Part shown: piece by piece, positions 49,806-61,072 of the stretch
Layout of the letters: the number at the start of each line of letters is the position of its first letter
How positions within the stretch are numbered: position 1 is the first letter of the stretch
Assembly (NCBI RefSeq): GCF_901933205.1
Contig: NC_044572.1
Location: 73,901,465-73,965,464, forward strand
From: Camarhynchus parvulus
Taxonomy: Eukaryota; Chordata; Aves; Passeriformes; Thraupidae
Direction of reading: 5' to 3'
DNA length: 64,000 bases
Position numbers and translations under genes: made by a program
Notes under the pieces: model-generated
Told to the model about the DNA's origin: nothing
Database searches by the model: none
What the model saw: the letters and a program-made list of their open reading frames with translations, nothing else

Positions 49806-49834
49806 AAATATTTTAGCAGACAGCTAAAATATTT
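49806..49834. repeat. perfect 12-bp hairpin
   Basis: The arms AAATATTTTAGC (49,806-49,817) and GCTAAAATATTT (49,823-49,834) surround an AGACA loop. TTTAGC recurs immediately after the right arm. Confidence 0.85.
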
Positions 49835-52447
49835 AGCTTCTCTGGCTTTTCAGCTAGTAGGTTTAAAAAATGTATTTTATAATACTATAGCAATTTCTCA
49901 CAATTCAGAAACAACCCACTTTGGCCATCACAGTAAAGCATCATAATCATAACATGCTTTCTAAGTGCCATGCACCAATCCCAAGTATTCTGTTTGTGCT
50001 CAGTTGTCATATAGCTAGGATATATTTTGAAAAACATAAAGAATATATAGTAAGATAAATTATGGAAATATTTTTTCATTTATGGCATCTTATAAAATAG
50101 CTATTGCTTTAGTTTTTTTAAACTAAATTGTTTCTTTTAAATTTATGATGGAAAGGGAAAGAATTAGACCTAATATCTAATCAAAGTAAAGATGGCCAAT
50201 GTAAAAAAAAAAACAACAACAATAGTCTTTGTTTTCCTTTCCTTAGACCTGTAACATCTATTTTTTTCCAACTTTCTGGTCTGTGCATTAGGTCTATAGC
50301 AGAAAAAAAAATTATTTGTTCAAAGATGTGAGGAATTTCTTTTAATTTCTTCCAAACTTACCTAAGTATCATTCCAAAACTTTTTCATAATAGCAGGCAA
50401 ACACACATAATTCATTAAGATTCATTAAGAGTTCTAAATATATTGTCAGTAGAAGTTGTTGAAGTAGAATTTTTAGGAACCATTACTAACTCAGTGGGTT
50501 GCTGCCATACTAGGTTTTGTTAAAATATTTCATATTAACTGAATTACAAAGCACTTGATTATTTAATGCAATTGTGAACCACCTCCTCCACAACAGTTAC
50601 AGAGATTCACACAGTAGTGGTCTCTTGCATTGAGCCATTAGTAAAAGAGCCCGCTGTTTTAAATTTCCTGCTGCCTGACAGTTTTCTCTTTGTAATCTTA
50701 AATTAATTTCAAAATTCAACTGAGAAGTTTTTACTCCTAACCAGGACCTCTGAATACAAGGGGACTAAAAATTAATTTTTTTTTTTTTTTAGTTAATGAT
50801 GTGGATGCATTTGATCTGTCTTAAAAAGGAAAAATATGAATATTTTAGCCAAGGTAGTGTCTAAGCAGAAGACTAATGGGCTTGTCTTTCTTGTTTTGTT
50901 TTAGTGAAAAATATTTCAGGTAGGTGCATTGTATATTGGCATTCAACACTGGATAAATATAAAAAATTCTAAGCAAAATAGATAGAAGTGTGGGAATTGT
51001 CTGAACATATATTTCCTGCTACATAGAAAGTACCTAACATTTTCAGAGATTTCATCATAAAAATGCAATTAATTTAATTAAAGGACCTTGAGACGAGGGA
51101 AAAAAATCAGAATTGTTTTACTTGGAAAAACATTACCTTAAAAGTAGAAAAAAATAACTGCAGTTCGTAATTGTTTTTAACTTCAGCTCCTGAGGTATGG
51201 AGGAAGGAGTCAGACTACTGAGAATAGAACTTCCTGGGGTTTAAGGAAGAAACACGGCCTGAAACCAAGAGCAGCCTAATCAGATGGAACAGAAATGGAA
51301 TAAGAGAGAGCTTGAAGTGTCTATGAGATGAGCCAAAAGGCAGTGTGGGTTTGTTTTGTTTTTGTTTTTGTTTTTTTTCCCAGAACTGTGGAAACTTAGA
51401 TATAAGGTAGAAAAAGCATGCAAAGTGAGTAAGAAGATTTTGCTGTTTTCAGATTGAGATGAGCAAGGGCTGTATTTAAAAGAAATGGGAAGGAAAAAGT
51501 CAGAATAGGAATGAAGTCATGAGGCAAATATTGAGATGGATACAATAGAAGGTAATGTCTTTAAGCTGACATCAGAAAAACTAACTTGCCAATAAAGACA
51601 TTTAATACCTTTTGAGGAGGATGAGGACTTAAAATACTTAGGAAGATAGAAATCAGACTTAGCAATCTTCTAAAAGTAAAATGCCACTAGGATATTTAAT
51701 TATTAGAAACTGAGATGCATAAGTTCCCTCAATGTTCAGGTAATTTCTGCTCTTAACTGGTTTGATCCTTTAACTTTTCTCCTTTGCAACTAACATTCCA
51801 TAAGGCAATTGGGCAATGAGATCAATATTACCAATGTCACTGTGACATTTGATTAACTAAAGTCTTGCCTGGCTTTTCATGAGAAAATTTGGGATTCTCA
51901 TTGCCAGAACTTAATTAAGTCCCATTTTTCTAATTTTATTATGTTTGCAACTTCAACTTGCATCTTAATTGTAAGCAGTGCCAGAAGCTAAATACAGCCT
52001 ACATTGTCAGAACCACTGAGATTTGTATAGTTTAGTCGTCTTATTTCCACAATGTGTTTATGGGCTAGGTATTTTTTTCTTTTTCCTTTTCCTTTTACAT
52101 GTGGAACTCATTGTGTGATGTAAAATTTGATTTCTATTAAGGTTTGAAGGCTAGATTGTGACATAGCATTTTTAGTCTGGTTTTTTTCTTTCTGCTATAA
52201 CTTTGAGAAACTTGGCTTTATTTTAAGGCTTCCTTTCTGTGGCATAATCAACAGTTGCCACGTTATCTTGCCTAGCTACCAATTACCTTATCTAACCATC
52301 TAATCACTTAAAATGTGCTTTTTGGAATTTCAATTTGATTTTTGGCAGGAAGTGCTTGTGAGGTGTTGTGGGTTGTGTTTTTTTTTTTTTTAATTTGTTT
52401 GTTTGTTTGTGTTTTTAAAAAATATTTTTCTTTTGTAAGTTATAAAT
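49835..52447. other. AT-rich unique sequence; one short exon-like pattern
   Basis: No supported gene. A tandem ATTCATTAAG duplication lies near 50,411-50,431. At 51,384-51,424 (+) a T-rich tract ending TTTTTTTTCCCAG is followed by 41 bp and GTGAGTAAG. A T/G tract lies at about 52,362-52,420. Confidence 0.55.
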
Positions 52448-52468
52448 AAAATATAAAATATAAAATAT
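52448..52468. repeat. (AAAATAT)3 short tandem repeat
   Basis: Three perfect copies of a 7-bp unit. Confidence 0.9.
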
Positions 52469-53224
52469 AAGACTTCTTCATTATGAAGGGTTTTCTTTTT
52501 CCCATGAAGAGTGAAAGATACTGTATTTGATCTCTTCATAGTTTTTCTGGAAATCAACACAGTAGCTCTTAGTTTAGAAAGAAATGCCTAAGTGAAACAT
52601 TCATATGGAAAGATGTGTGTCAGCAGGGAGGCTATGTTTGAGGCAAAAGGCAAAATTAATAGGCATTACCCTCCAGCTGCTGGGAAATGTAAAGCTGTGC
52701 TGGAGTTGAGTCAAAAGTTCAGAAGGAATCTCAAATCTATCAGGATTAGAAAGAAGCTAAAGCTCTCTCCTACAAGGCTGGTAAGCTTTTGGGTTTCTTG
52801 AAATGTCACTGATCTTGAAACCAGTAATGCATTTAGGATTATTTTATTATATCCCACTTTACACAAAAATAAGCTAATTGATGTATAATCCATCACATGT
52901 CTTTCCTACTGATACTTCAGCATGAGATTTGCATCTACAAACAAGAATTTTGGGCTCTTCCAAAACCTCAGTGGTACTTTGTTACCAAACTCTGAGTTTG
53001 CCAGAGCTCAGAAATGTGCTGACCATCCAGTGACTGATGTCACATAATAATTTCTAGCTTTATTAATTGTTCCAAGAAGATATTTCAAAATTAGTCTGTA
53101 TAACTTGTAAATTAATACATTGACCAGAAACTTGTTTGTTTGCAAGACATCCAGGGGTCTATTGATCCCATCTGTGCTCCTACTACCTCGTGCTGTGCAG
53201 TGCCTCAGGGACAGGGCTTAAAGG
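52469..53224. other. unique sequence, no gene seen
   Basis: A weak exon-like pattern lies at 52,677-52,780 (CCCTCCAG acceptor, CTG|GTAAGC donor), open in one frame with a basic Lys/Arg-rich peptide. The pyrimidine tract is poor, so I do not call it a gene. Confidence 0.45.
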
Positions 53225-54040
53225 GATGAAGCATTCAGAGAAGGGTTTGCTCACAAGGCATTGCTGGGGGCCCCAGCACAGGGCAGGACTGAGCTCCTCA
53301 GCCACAGGTGGGCAGGTGAGAGCCCTGGGGGAAAGTCCTGGCAAGGGAGGGCAAAACACTGCCCAGCAGCCACAGCTGAGCCAGGGGAAAGAGAAGGATG
53401 AGGCCAGGGGGGTCTCCAGGCCCCCAGCAGGGATGCCTCTGTGGCCCAGAAGAGACCCTGTCAGGGCAGGTGGACATGCTCCAAGGGACTCTGCTGCCGA
53501 TGGAGAGCCCATGCTGTAGGAAGCTTGTCTTTAAGTACTCAGCTCATGGAAATGCCCCAGGCTGGAGCCAGTATAGAGTGTGAGGAGGGAGGAGAAGCAA
53601 AGAGAAGCTGTTATGGACAGCACCCCATTCCCCATCCCCCTGCTCTGCTCGGAGTGTACTGGTGCATTTGTATTAAACCTGGTTTTGATAGTACCTTTGA
53701 GGTGATGCCTAAGGTAATCTAAGCCACTCATTCACAACAGAGGGGAAGAGGTAGGGGAGTGACAGATGAATAAGTGAAAGTAAACCTGGGGAAAAAAGAG
53801 GGGGGGATAGGGGTGGGTTAAGGTGATGTGTGAACTTTTGTTTCACACTCCTCAAATCTATTTTTATTTGGCAATTATTTACTTTGTTTTTCTCCCTTTG
53901 ATAGTAATTGGTAAGAGATGTCCCTGTCTTTATCTCAATCCATGAACCTTTTCATTCTTTTTTCTCCTGATCTGTTGTAAAGGGGGGGGTGGGACTGGAT
54001 GGGTGGGCATCTGGCCATTACTTAAGGTAAACTCGCCATG
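53225..54040 (+). mobile_element. ERV LTR fragment, plus strand
   Basis: This GC-rich block has the sense-strand layout of the same avian LTR class seen in antisense at 14,786-15,606. In order it has GGAGAGCCCATGCTG-type units, GTGTGAGGAGGGAGGAG, CAGCACCCCATTCCCC, CCTGCTCTGCTCGG and a GAGGTAGGGGAGTG segment. Further right come GGTAAGAGATGTCCCTGTC and GGTGGGCATCTGGCCA, ending in ACTCGCCATG, which corresponds to the CCACCACA end of intact copies. The usual TGTATTGGG start is not visible, so the left end is truncated or heavily changed. About 80 bp at 53,658-53,740 do not fit the LTR order. The 109-codon frames on both strands at 53,183-53,519 are GC-driven shadows. Confidence 0.7.
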
Positions 54041-55266
54041 TCGTCCTTCAAGGTAGATGTAGATAGCAATTAATTCACCCTTACCTTTCCTCTTCTTAAA
54101 GCTAAACTTTTCCTCACCCTTGTGGCCCTCTGTTGGAATTACTCCAGTGCATTATCTCTCTTGTACAGGGCAGTCTGAAACTGGATGGTTTCCAGATGTG
54201 GTCTTGTAAGCACCTGTTACTGAATTTGGATATCCACTTCCAGTTAATGCTTTATCCTTAAGTTTAGAAGTTAACATCAACATTTATTTGAAAGACCTTT
54301 GCATCTGAAAGTCCTCTGTCACAGAAAATAAAGGAAAACAGTATAAGGACATGGAATACCAAGTTAATAATGAAGGTCACCAGTGATCACTTTAATCAGC
54401 TAATATAATAGCGTAGGGGAAATTCACTTCTGCCTTTAAGCTCTAATAAAAACTCTTAAAATGCCTTAATAAAAGGACCCAAAGTAAATATGAAAATTAA
54501 ACAGTTGTAGGTATCTTACAAATGTCTTTGGCAGATTTTACATTGCCAAATTAAATTGACCAACAAAAAAACCCCAAAGAAACAAATAAACAGATAAACA
54601 AAAGAATCACAGCTATTGGATCTTTCCATGCACTTATTCAGCTAAGCAAGATAGACCTCAGGAATTGCCTTTACCTGTTGAGTTTTGTTTTTCTTTTTGC
54701 AGACAAGTTAATCTTAGACCACTCATAAAAAGGTGTAAGAAGCAAGTTTGCAGCAAATTGTTAAGGCAATGTCAGCATAGGATTTCAGAGTTTTACAGTC
54801 TTTAACTTACGGATGCTGATTAGTTGACACAATAGTATTTTTGTTCATTTCAAGAAAATTTCTAAATGGTGACCAGTGAGATTAAAACATTGATATGATT
54901 TTGCTTTGTTAAAGCATTTCCATTTCTTAACAGTATTATATCTGCTGGAAAAATAACAGCAAAGTGCAAATGTGTATCTCTTAGCAGCAAAAACTCCAAA
55001 CTCTCCTAAGATTTTAGAGAAAAGAGATTTTATTATTAACTACTTGTAGTACTTTCCATACTCAGGTTGGACTAGTTTCTCCCTCGACCCTTTTCTTATA
55101 TATTTATAAATATGTATGTAGACTATAGATGTATTCTTATTATAGGTCCTTATACACAGTAGAAGTTAGACAAGGAAGAACAGAAAAGGGAGTTTTCCCT
55201 TTTGGACAGTGAATTATTAGCAGCATGTTCCAGAAGTATTATAACATACTCCATATAGGAGAAGGA
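54041..55266. other. AT-rich unique sequence, no gene seen
   Basis: No gene or recognised transposon. An A/C patch lies near 54,565-54,601. Confidence 0.6.
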
Positions 55267-55291
55267 AACTTCTTTCTTAAAGAAAGAAGTT
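55267..55291. repeat. perfect 25-bp palindrome
   Basis: AACTTCTTTCTT, one A, AAGAAAGAAGTT: 12-bp arms with a single central base. A second small palindrome (CCTGAT TTT ATCAGG) follows at about 55,293-55,307. Confidence 0.9.
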
Positions 55292-55307
55292 GCCTGATTT
55301 TATCAGG

Positions 55308-55899
55308 AAACTAAATATGCTTGTAGATAATTTTTCCATTGTCCAAAACAAAAATGGTTTCTGAAAAATGTATTGTCAATAACTGGAAATTTTTCATAAA
55401 GATACTAAAAATTATTGCTGTAGATGAAAACTTAGAAATATTTAAACTCTTTCTCTTTATTTTCCTCTCTGATATCTCCTCCCTAGTTATTTGCAGTATA
55501 TTTCTGATTTTCAACCTACTGCATCACAATAATGAACAAATGTCACATTAATTTCGTTGCTTAAATGTTTTTAATCCAATCCCTTGTCTCAAACACTTAG
55601 AAGTATTTGAAATGCTTGCATTTTTACATACTTTACATTTATTTGAAGCTAGATATACTGAACGCAGTAATGCATTTGATTAGCTAATAAAATATCCCTG
55701 TTTGAATTAGAAACCATATCTTAAAATTATCTTTATTTAACAATTTGAGATAACTACATTAGGTATTTAATTTTGGAGCTTTGATATTGAAAAAAACATT
55801 GCAGTATTTCTCCTACTTATTAAAGTTCCTTCATCTGCTTTTTAGTAATTACTTTTCAGTTTCAGCAGTTTATAGTTCTCCAAGGTGCTGGAGGCTGAA
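55308..55899. other. AT-rich unique sequence
   Basis: Overlapping 67-70 codon frames on the two strands at 55,311-55,551 are unremarkable. No repeat recognised. Confidence 0.6.
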
Positions 55900-56720
55900 A
55901 TGTTAATAGTTATTGAGTCACACAACTGGCTACTTGCAAAAGCAATGGGTGCTTTGGTGAGGCCAGGTTTGCAGCCCCCAAGCAAAGGTGAGGAGGAGAA
56001 TTTTGGATTTGTGGGGGCAAAACCTCTGACCCAAGTAAGACAGAGGCTGCGAGCACCCGCCACTGGAGGATGACCCCAACAAGCTGACCTTTGTTTAGAT
56101 AAACCAGCTGAGCCCTGTGTCTTATTGTGTCCCTGATCATCTCTGAGTGATGTCTTAAGCAAGCTGTTTTCTGGCCAGATAAGGGGAAAGGCCAATAAGA
56201 ATCAGATCCTGCAGAGATGTGATGGCTTCTATTATGGCAATTCCTTCTGATAAGGCACAATATGACAAGCAGGGCGCAATAGTGGCCATGTCATTAGAAG
56301 GGCCATGAACCATCAAACAGGCCCAAAGCACCCTCAGACTCATTTCTGGGGTCTTCCACCAGAGGACTGCGCATGATCCACAGTGTTACATCAGAGACTG
56401 TAAAAATAACTCCGCCCAAGGAAGATATCTGGGCATCCCCACCCAAACCTGAACATTTATTAGCCCATTGAACTTCGTGTTTCGTGGGCTTCCCCCATGC
56501 CAGACAGATCAGGACTGGTGACAATGTGACCATTACTTTGACTAATGGACATCAAATTTTTAACAAGCAGGTGTCATTCATCAGTTACCCCATTGTCAGG
56601 AGCGGGTCAGAAGACAAAGCTGGGTTTTTTCCTCCTCTCTAGTGGTTTTCGACTTGTATATTCCTCTGAAGGAGGGCATTTACTTCTTAATAGGTTGCTG
56701 CAGACATGCAGCTACATAGC
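55900..56720. mobile_element. GC-elevated block, possible unclassified LTR
   Basis: About 800 bp stand out from the AT-rich surroundings by base composition. On the minus strand there is an AATAAATG word followed by GGGCGGAGTTATTTTTAC, reminiscent of LTR promoter and polyadenylation organisation. I could not identify TG/CA termini, a target-site duplication or a family. Frames of up to 117 codons on the minus strand overlap one another and carry no recognised domains. Confidence 0.3.
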
Positions 56721-58317
56721 ATTGTGCTGAAATGAGAGCCAGAGTCTCAAGGTTTGTTTTCTGAACCTTTTATTTGTCTCAACAAAGTTGAAAATTTGCC
56801 TTATAAAGTTCCATTATTCCAGGTTATATTTCAGTAAAATAGTGCAAAGGATCAAAGGTTCTTGGATATCTCCTGAGTGTTTCCATTTTGCAAAGAGATA
56901 GAGGGAGGTCTGCCTCAGATGCATGCATAACATGGGATGGCATTGAGGGTCTCTTAATCTGTGCCTATGCAACACCAAGATTATTGTGCTGTATCACTGT
57001 AACACTTGGGACTGTGCATTCTAAAAGAAATTTTAGTTTTATGTTTGAATTTACAATTAACTATATTAATAATTAGAAAAATAAGTGCCTAGTTGAACGG
57101 ACTTGAATACTTGCTCCATGTAGTACAAGCGGTTCATTGTTTCATTTCCTGTTTTCATAGTATATATCCTCCAAGTATGTGTCTTGCAAGTTTCATACAA
57201 GGCAGATTTATTTTCTCTTCCTGCCACAAGAAAATTAAATTATTTATTTAATTTCTTTCATGTGCTGTTACCCATTTTGGTAACTCTTCTAATTTTAATT
57301 TCTGATTAGATATTTTTTCACTTAACCTTTCATATGAAGTAAAAAGCCTTGTCTATGGGACAATTTGTATTTGTACTTGTTGGTTTAGATTAAGTTTTTT
57401 TCTGTGATTAGAGTGAATCTTAGTTACTGGAGATATAGTAACAAAGATTTTGAAAACAAACTCAACAAAAAAAGCTCAAAAACTAAAAATCAGGGCTTTA
57501 TTTTCAGAAATTCAGGAAAATATAATCAAAAAACTTGGAAAAATGGAGAAGTCATGTTATTGGCATGGCATTTTCTCTTCCTAGGTCTTTGGAGATGACT
57601 TGGAACTTTTTTGCAATAATTTTACTATTACTGTGAAATTGGATTTTCCTTATTAACTGACTGTGTAAAGTTTATGCAACTATTTGATAAATCTGTGTAT
57701 AAAAGGAATATCTTCACTTTCTAACAACTGTTCATATGTGATAGGCGATTATACTGCTTGGCATATTGAACAGGCATTTCAGCTGAGCTATGTAAATCAT
57801 TGCAGATATAGAATGTTATCTATCATTTGTGCAAATAGTTGCTTTGGAAAAGAAGAGGCAAACACCAATATAATTGCAATGTTTCTTGAAATAATTTCCT
57901 CCAAAGTAATATATACAATTTTTATGTAGTGCACTGTATAAAAGTGTACTTGTTAAACAACATTATTTAATGCACCTTCCAAATACACAAGGTAGAAAAC
58001 AATTAAACACTTTTACAACACCTTTCCAAGATAATAACTTAGGCAAGTTATTAGCTTCTCTCTGTAGCCCCCTAACTTTTGGCAGAAGCAAGTTAATGAA
58101 TTCATTTTTTTATGATAACTAATACTGAAATTGATTGTAATTTTAGCTTAATGAAGAAATCAAAAATTTCTAGGAAGAGTAGTTTCACTAAGTGAAGAAA
58201 GACTGGGACCAAAAGATGATGGAATAAACATTTGTGCTGATTTTGACTGGGGTAACAAAGGTTGAAAATAAAGAGATGGTTTTGTTACACAGAGCAAAGG
58301 CCTTTACTGCCTTTCAT
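56721..58317. other. AT-rich unique sequence, no gene seen
   Basis: No supported gene. 57,200-57,330 (AATTAAATTATTTATTTAAT and flanks) is AT-rich and could be conserved non-coding DNA or chance. Confidence 0.55.
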
Positions 58318-58425
58318 TCTGCCACGGTGGCAGGTTCTTGAATATCTCCTGTGAGGGAGGTTCCACAGCCTCTCTGGACAATCTGTTCCAGTATTCAGTA
58401 AAGAGCCCTGCACAGTAACAGAAGT
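58318..58425 (-). mobile_element. small CR1 LINE fragment, minus strand
   Basis: Minus-strand translation contains TEYWNRLSREAVEPPSQEIF, which lines up with the CR1 ORF2 C-terminal signature (HWNRLPREVVxSPSLEIF-like). The antisense words GAGGTTCCACAGCCTCTCTG and CAATCTGTTCCAGTATTC also fit. Only about 100 bp are recognisable, and the 3' UTR and tail are not evident, so both ends are uncertain. Confidence 0.75.
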
Positions 58426-60377
58426 TCTTCTTCAACAGGACAGAATGAAAAAATGCTTGCTGTCTAAGTGAAAAAGTTTCTACAGGTGGGGACTTGATGA
58501 ATTTAGGTAAACTATGTCCCACCCAAAACTTCTGCATTTGACTGAGTTAAAACAAGTTTTGCCTGGGGGAGAGGTGAAATATATTTATTGATCTTTTTTA
58601 AAAATGTAACCAAGGTTCAGATATCATCTTTCTCTTATTACACATGGCCATTAGTGCCACTTTAAAATAAACCTGTCTGGCTTGGAAACCCAACACTATG
58701 CAGTACAAATCCAGGAGATGGTACATGTAATGGCTGGTGATGCATACCAGTGTCCTATCCTCTTTAGCTTTTATTTAATTATCATATTACTATTGTATCT
58801 TTAACAAAAATTCAACTTGAAAAGTAAATTGACATGCTAGTATTACCAGTTTGAAGATGTCTCCTGGGCAGCAGAATCTTTTCGGTCATTAGTGAATGGA
58901 TACACTAACACTGTCTCCTGCCAATTGTGGTTTGTAAATTTCTTTCATTTTTTTTCTTTGAAATTATGGAACCAAAATTACAAACAATATACATGCCACC
59001 TCCCTATTTCTTCTCTGTTGTTTTGACAGCATTAAAGCTTTTCATAACTAATGGCTCAATCTACTAAATTAGACTGAGATAAATAATCAAGATCTCTTAA
59101 TTTGTTAATCGTCTTTAAGCAAAGCATCTGGCAAGAGAAAGAAAATAGTTCTTTCTTTTTCTCATTAATTCTCTTTGGAAAATAACCTCACAACTCAAAT
59201 AAAATGAGATATTCGTGGACTAAGAATGACATATTAGTGGGAGAACTTGGTTACAGAGAGCCAATAAACTGGAGATCTTGTAGAACAATAGAAATAAGAA
59301 AATATATTTATGAGGCTCAAATAAATAAAAAAAAATAATAGTTCTTTGAGTTACTGGAAGACTTATGAGTTTGTAGGAGGCTAATTTCCAGTGCATTATT
59401 TTGTTGTTGTAGTGAATTTTTAAGCTAAACTGTGCTAAAGTTTGGATGTGCACTCATCCTCCATAAGATACCAGAAATCATTCATTCAAGAGAAGTGTTG
59501 CACATGTCATATGGCCTAGAAAAATCTTGGTCAGCCCATCTTGTGACACAATCCCAGGCACACACTGCCACTGTCAATGGCTGCTGGGTCCCCCACTCTC
59601 CCTTTATTTTTTTGATGCAATTAAGGCTAATATTTCATTGTGGTATAAAAATGTTTAGTATTAATAACATTTTTCCTAATCTGTGTATTGCTAAATTCTG
59701 TAGAGATTTATTGTTAATTGTTAATTTTTATTTGACATGCAAATCATACAGCTTCCTAGTTGTTCATCCCAAAATCTGCTGACATTCATAGGGAGAGTTT
59801 ATTATATGTGCAGTAGTATTTTCCTATGTGAAATACAATAGCTTGTACGTGTATGTATGTAATGTATATAACCATCATACTTCATACATTTTTTTTAATA
59901 TATCAAGTGGAATATGTGTAAAGAGCTTATGCATTATTGTGATTTATTCTGTAAACTGGCAACATTATATATAGTACAAAATATGATGAGTTCAAAAATA
60001 CCTAAATGACTCAAAAACTGTAGAGATATACCAAACAATGTCAAATCACCTCTGAACAACACAAGGAGATTGCACATGCAGCTAGCCATATTTTCTTTGA
60101 TCAAAAACCAGAGTTTATTCAGAAACTATTTTACCCTCTGCCTACTTTTTTACTATTTGACCACATTGTTATTCACCCACAAGTTTACTTTAATGAAAAG
60201 TAGATGTTTTGGTTTTGAAAAGCTTTGAGTCTTTACATGTCAAGATGATAGTGCATTTCTATATTCAGTGTAGTGTGTACTTATCTTCAGTTCCTTAATA
60301 CATCATCCTGGCTTGGTTCAGTTTTTTATTCTAGAAATTAGTTATTTCTGCATATATAATCATGCTGAGCCAATTTG
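58426..60377. other. AT-rich unique sequence, no gene seen
   Basis: No supported gene; the 116-codon frame at 59,432-59,782 has no recognisable domain. TG/TA-rich run near 59,848-59,862. Confidence 0.6.
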
Positions 60378-60435
60378 GGGGTTTTTTTGTTTGTTTTGGT
60401 TTTTTGTTTTGTTTTGTTTTTTTTGGTTTTTTTTC
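60378..60435 (+). repeat. T/G-rich low-complexity tract
   Basis: GGGGGTTTTTTTG followed by TTTGTTTTGG and TTTTGTTTTG words. Confidence 0.85.
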
Positions 60436-60971
60436 TAATTCCACACCTTTTCAGTTCAGTGGTAAAGGAGATAAAAAAAAAAGCTTAATAAGAGTTTAAA
60501 AAGTCTCATGATCACTCACATACAATTTCTTCCTTTTCCAGCTCTGACAGAAAAAACCCCACACTAGGTTACAGAAAAAATGTCACAACTATAGTAGTTT
60601 AGCCAGAATAATTTTATAACTTCTTTTGCCATTCAGAAGCTCTCTTGATTTTGATTCCCATGCAACTAAAATTAGAAACTCCATACTGTTGTCCTGAATG
60701 GTTTCTTTACTCACACATAAGAATTACATTTGTATTCCCTGGTTACTAACTAATTTTCTTATGATTGATTTGCTTTGCTCAAGAGAAACGAAATTATTTC
60801 TGAAAACCTGGTTAAACTAGAAGGGGTCTATTTTTTAAAATTCATTATATGACTCACATGAAGGCCTTCTGTAATTTATTTAAGCTAAAGTTTGACCCTC
60901 CCATCTTTTAACAAATACTGCTATTTTAATGTAGTTTCACTCTTTATCCTCTTTTCTATTCTTTTCCACAG

Positions 60972-61066
60972 GAAAATAAAGATCCAATAGCAATCATGAA
61001 GTAGAAACTGGATGATGATTAATCAGAAATTAACTAATTCATGCAATAGACTTGCTCATAGTCAAG
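60972..61066 (+). other. candidate exon (right), best splice signals in window
   Basis: A pyrimidine-rich run of about 35 bp ends CTTTTCCACAG (AG at 60,970-60,971). After 95 bp, GTCAAG is followed by GTAAGTATAT, a full-consensus donor at 61,067-61,072. All three frames contain a stop in the first half. ATG at 61,012, with a second ATG directly after it, opens a frame that stays open to the donor (18 codons plus one base, starting MMINQKLTNSCN). A three-codon upstream frame ATGAAGTAG precedes it. The exon could therefore be non-coding, a 5' untranslated exon, or a start-codon exon with phase-1 exit. No similarity was recognised. Signals were judged by eye. Confidence 0.45.
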
Positions 61067-61072
61067 GTAAGT

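Noticed and set aside
52677..52780. Coding exon with a basic peptide
   Set aside because: The polypyrimidine tract is poor, the donor is only GTAAGC, and the peptide resembles nothing known.
53183..53519. Overlapping 109-codon frames on both strands
   Set aside because: They lie in a GC-rich LTR fragment where stops are rare; there are no motifs.
55842..56260. Minus-strand frames of 116-117 codons
   Set aside because: They overlap each other in different frames of the same GC-elevated block, without any domain or codon pattern.
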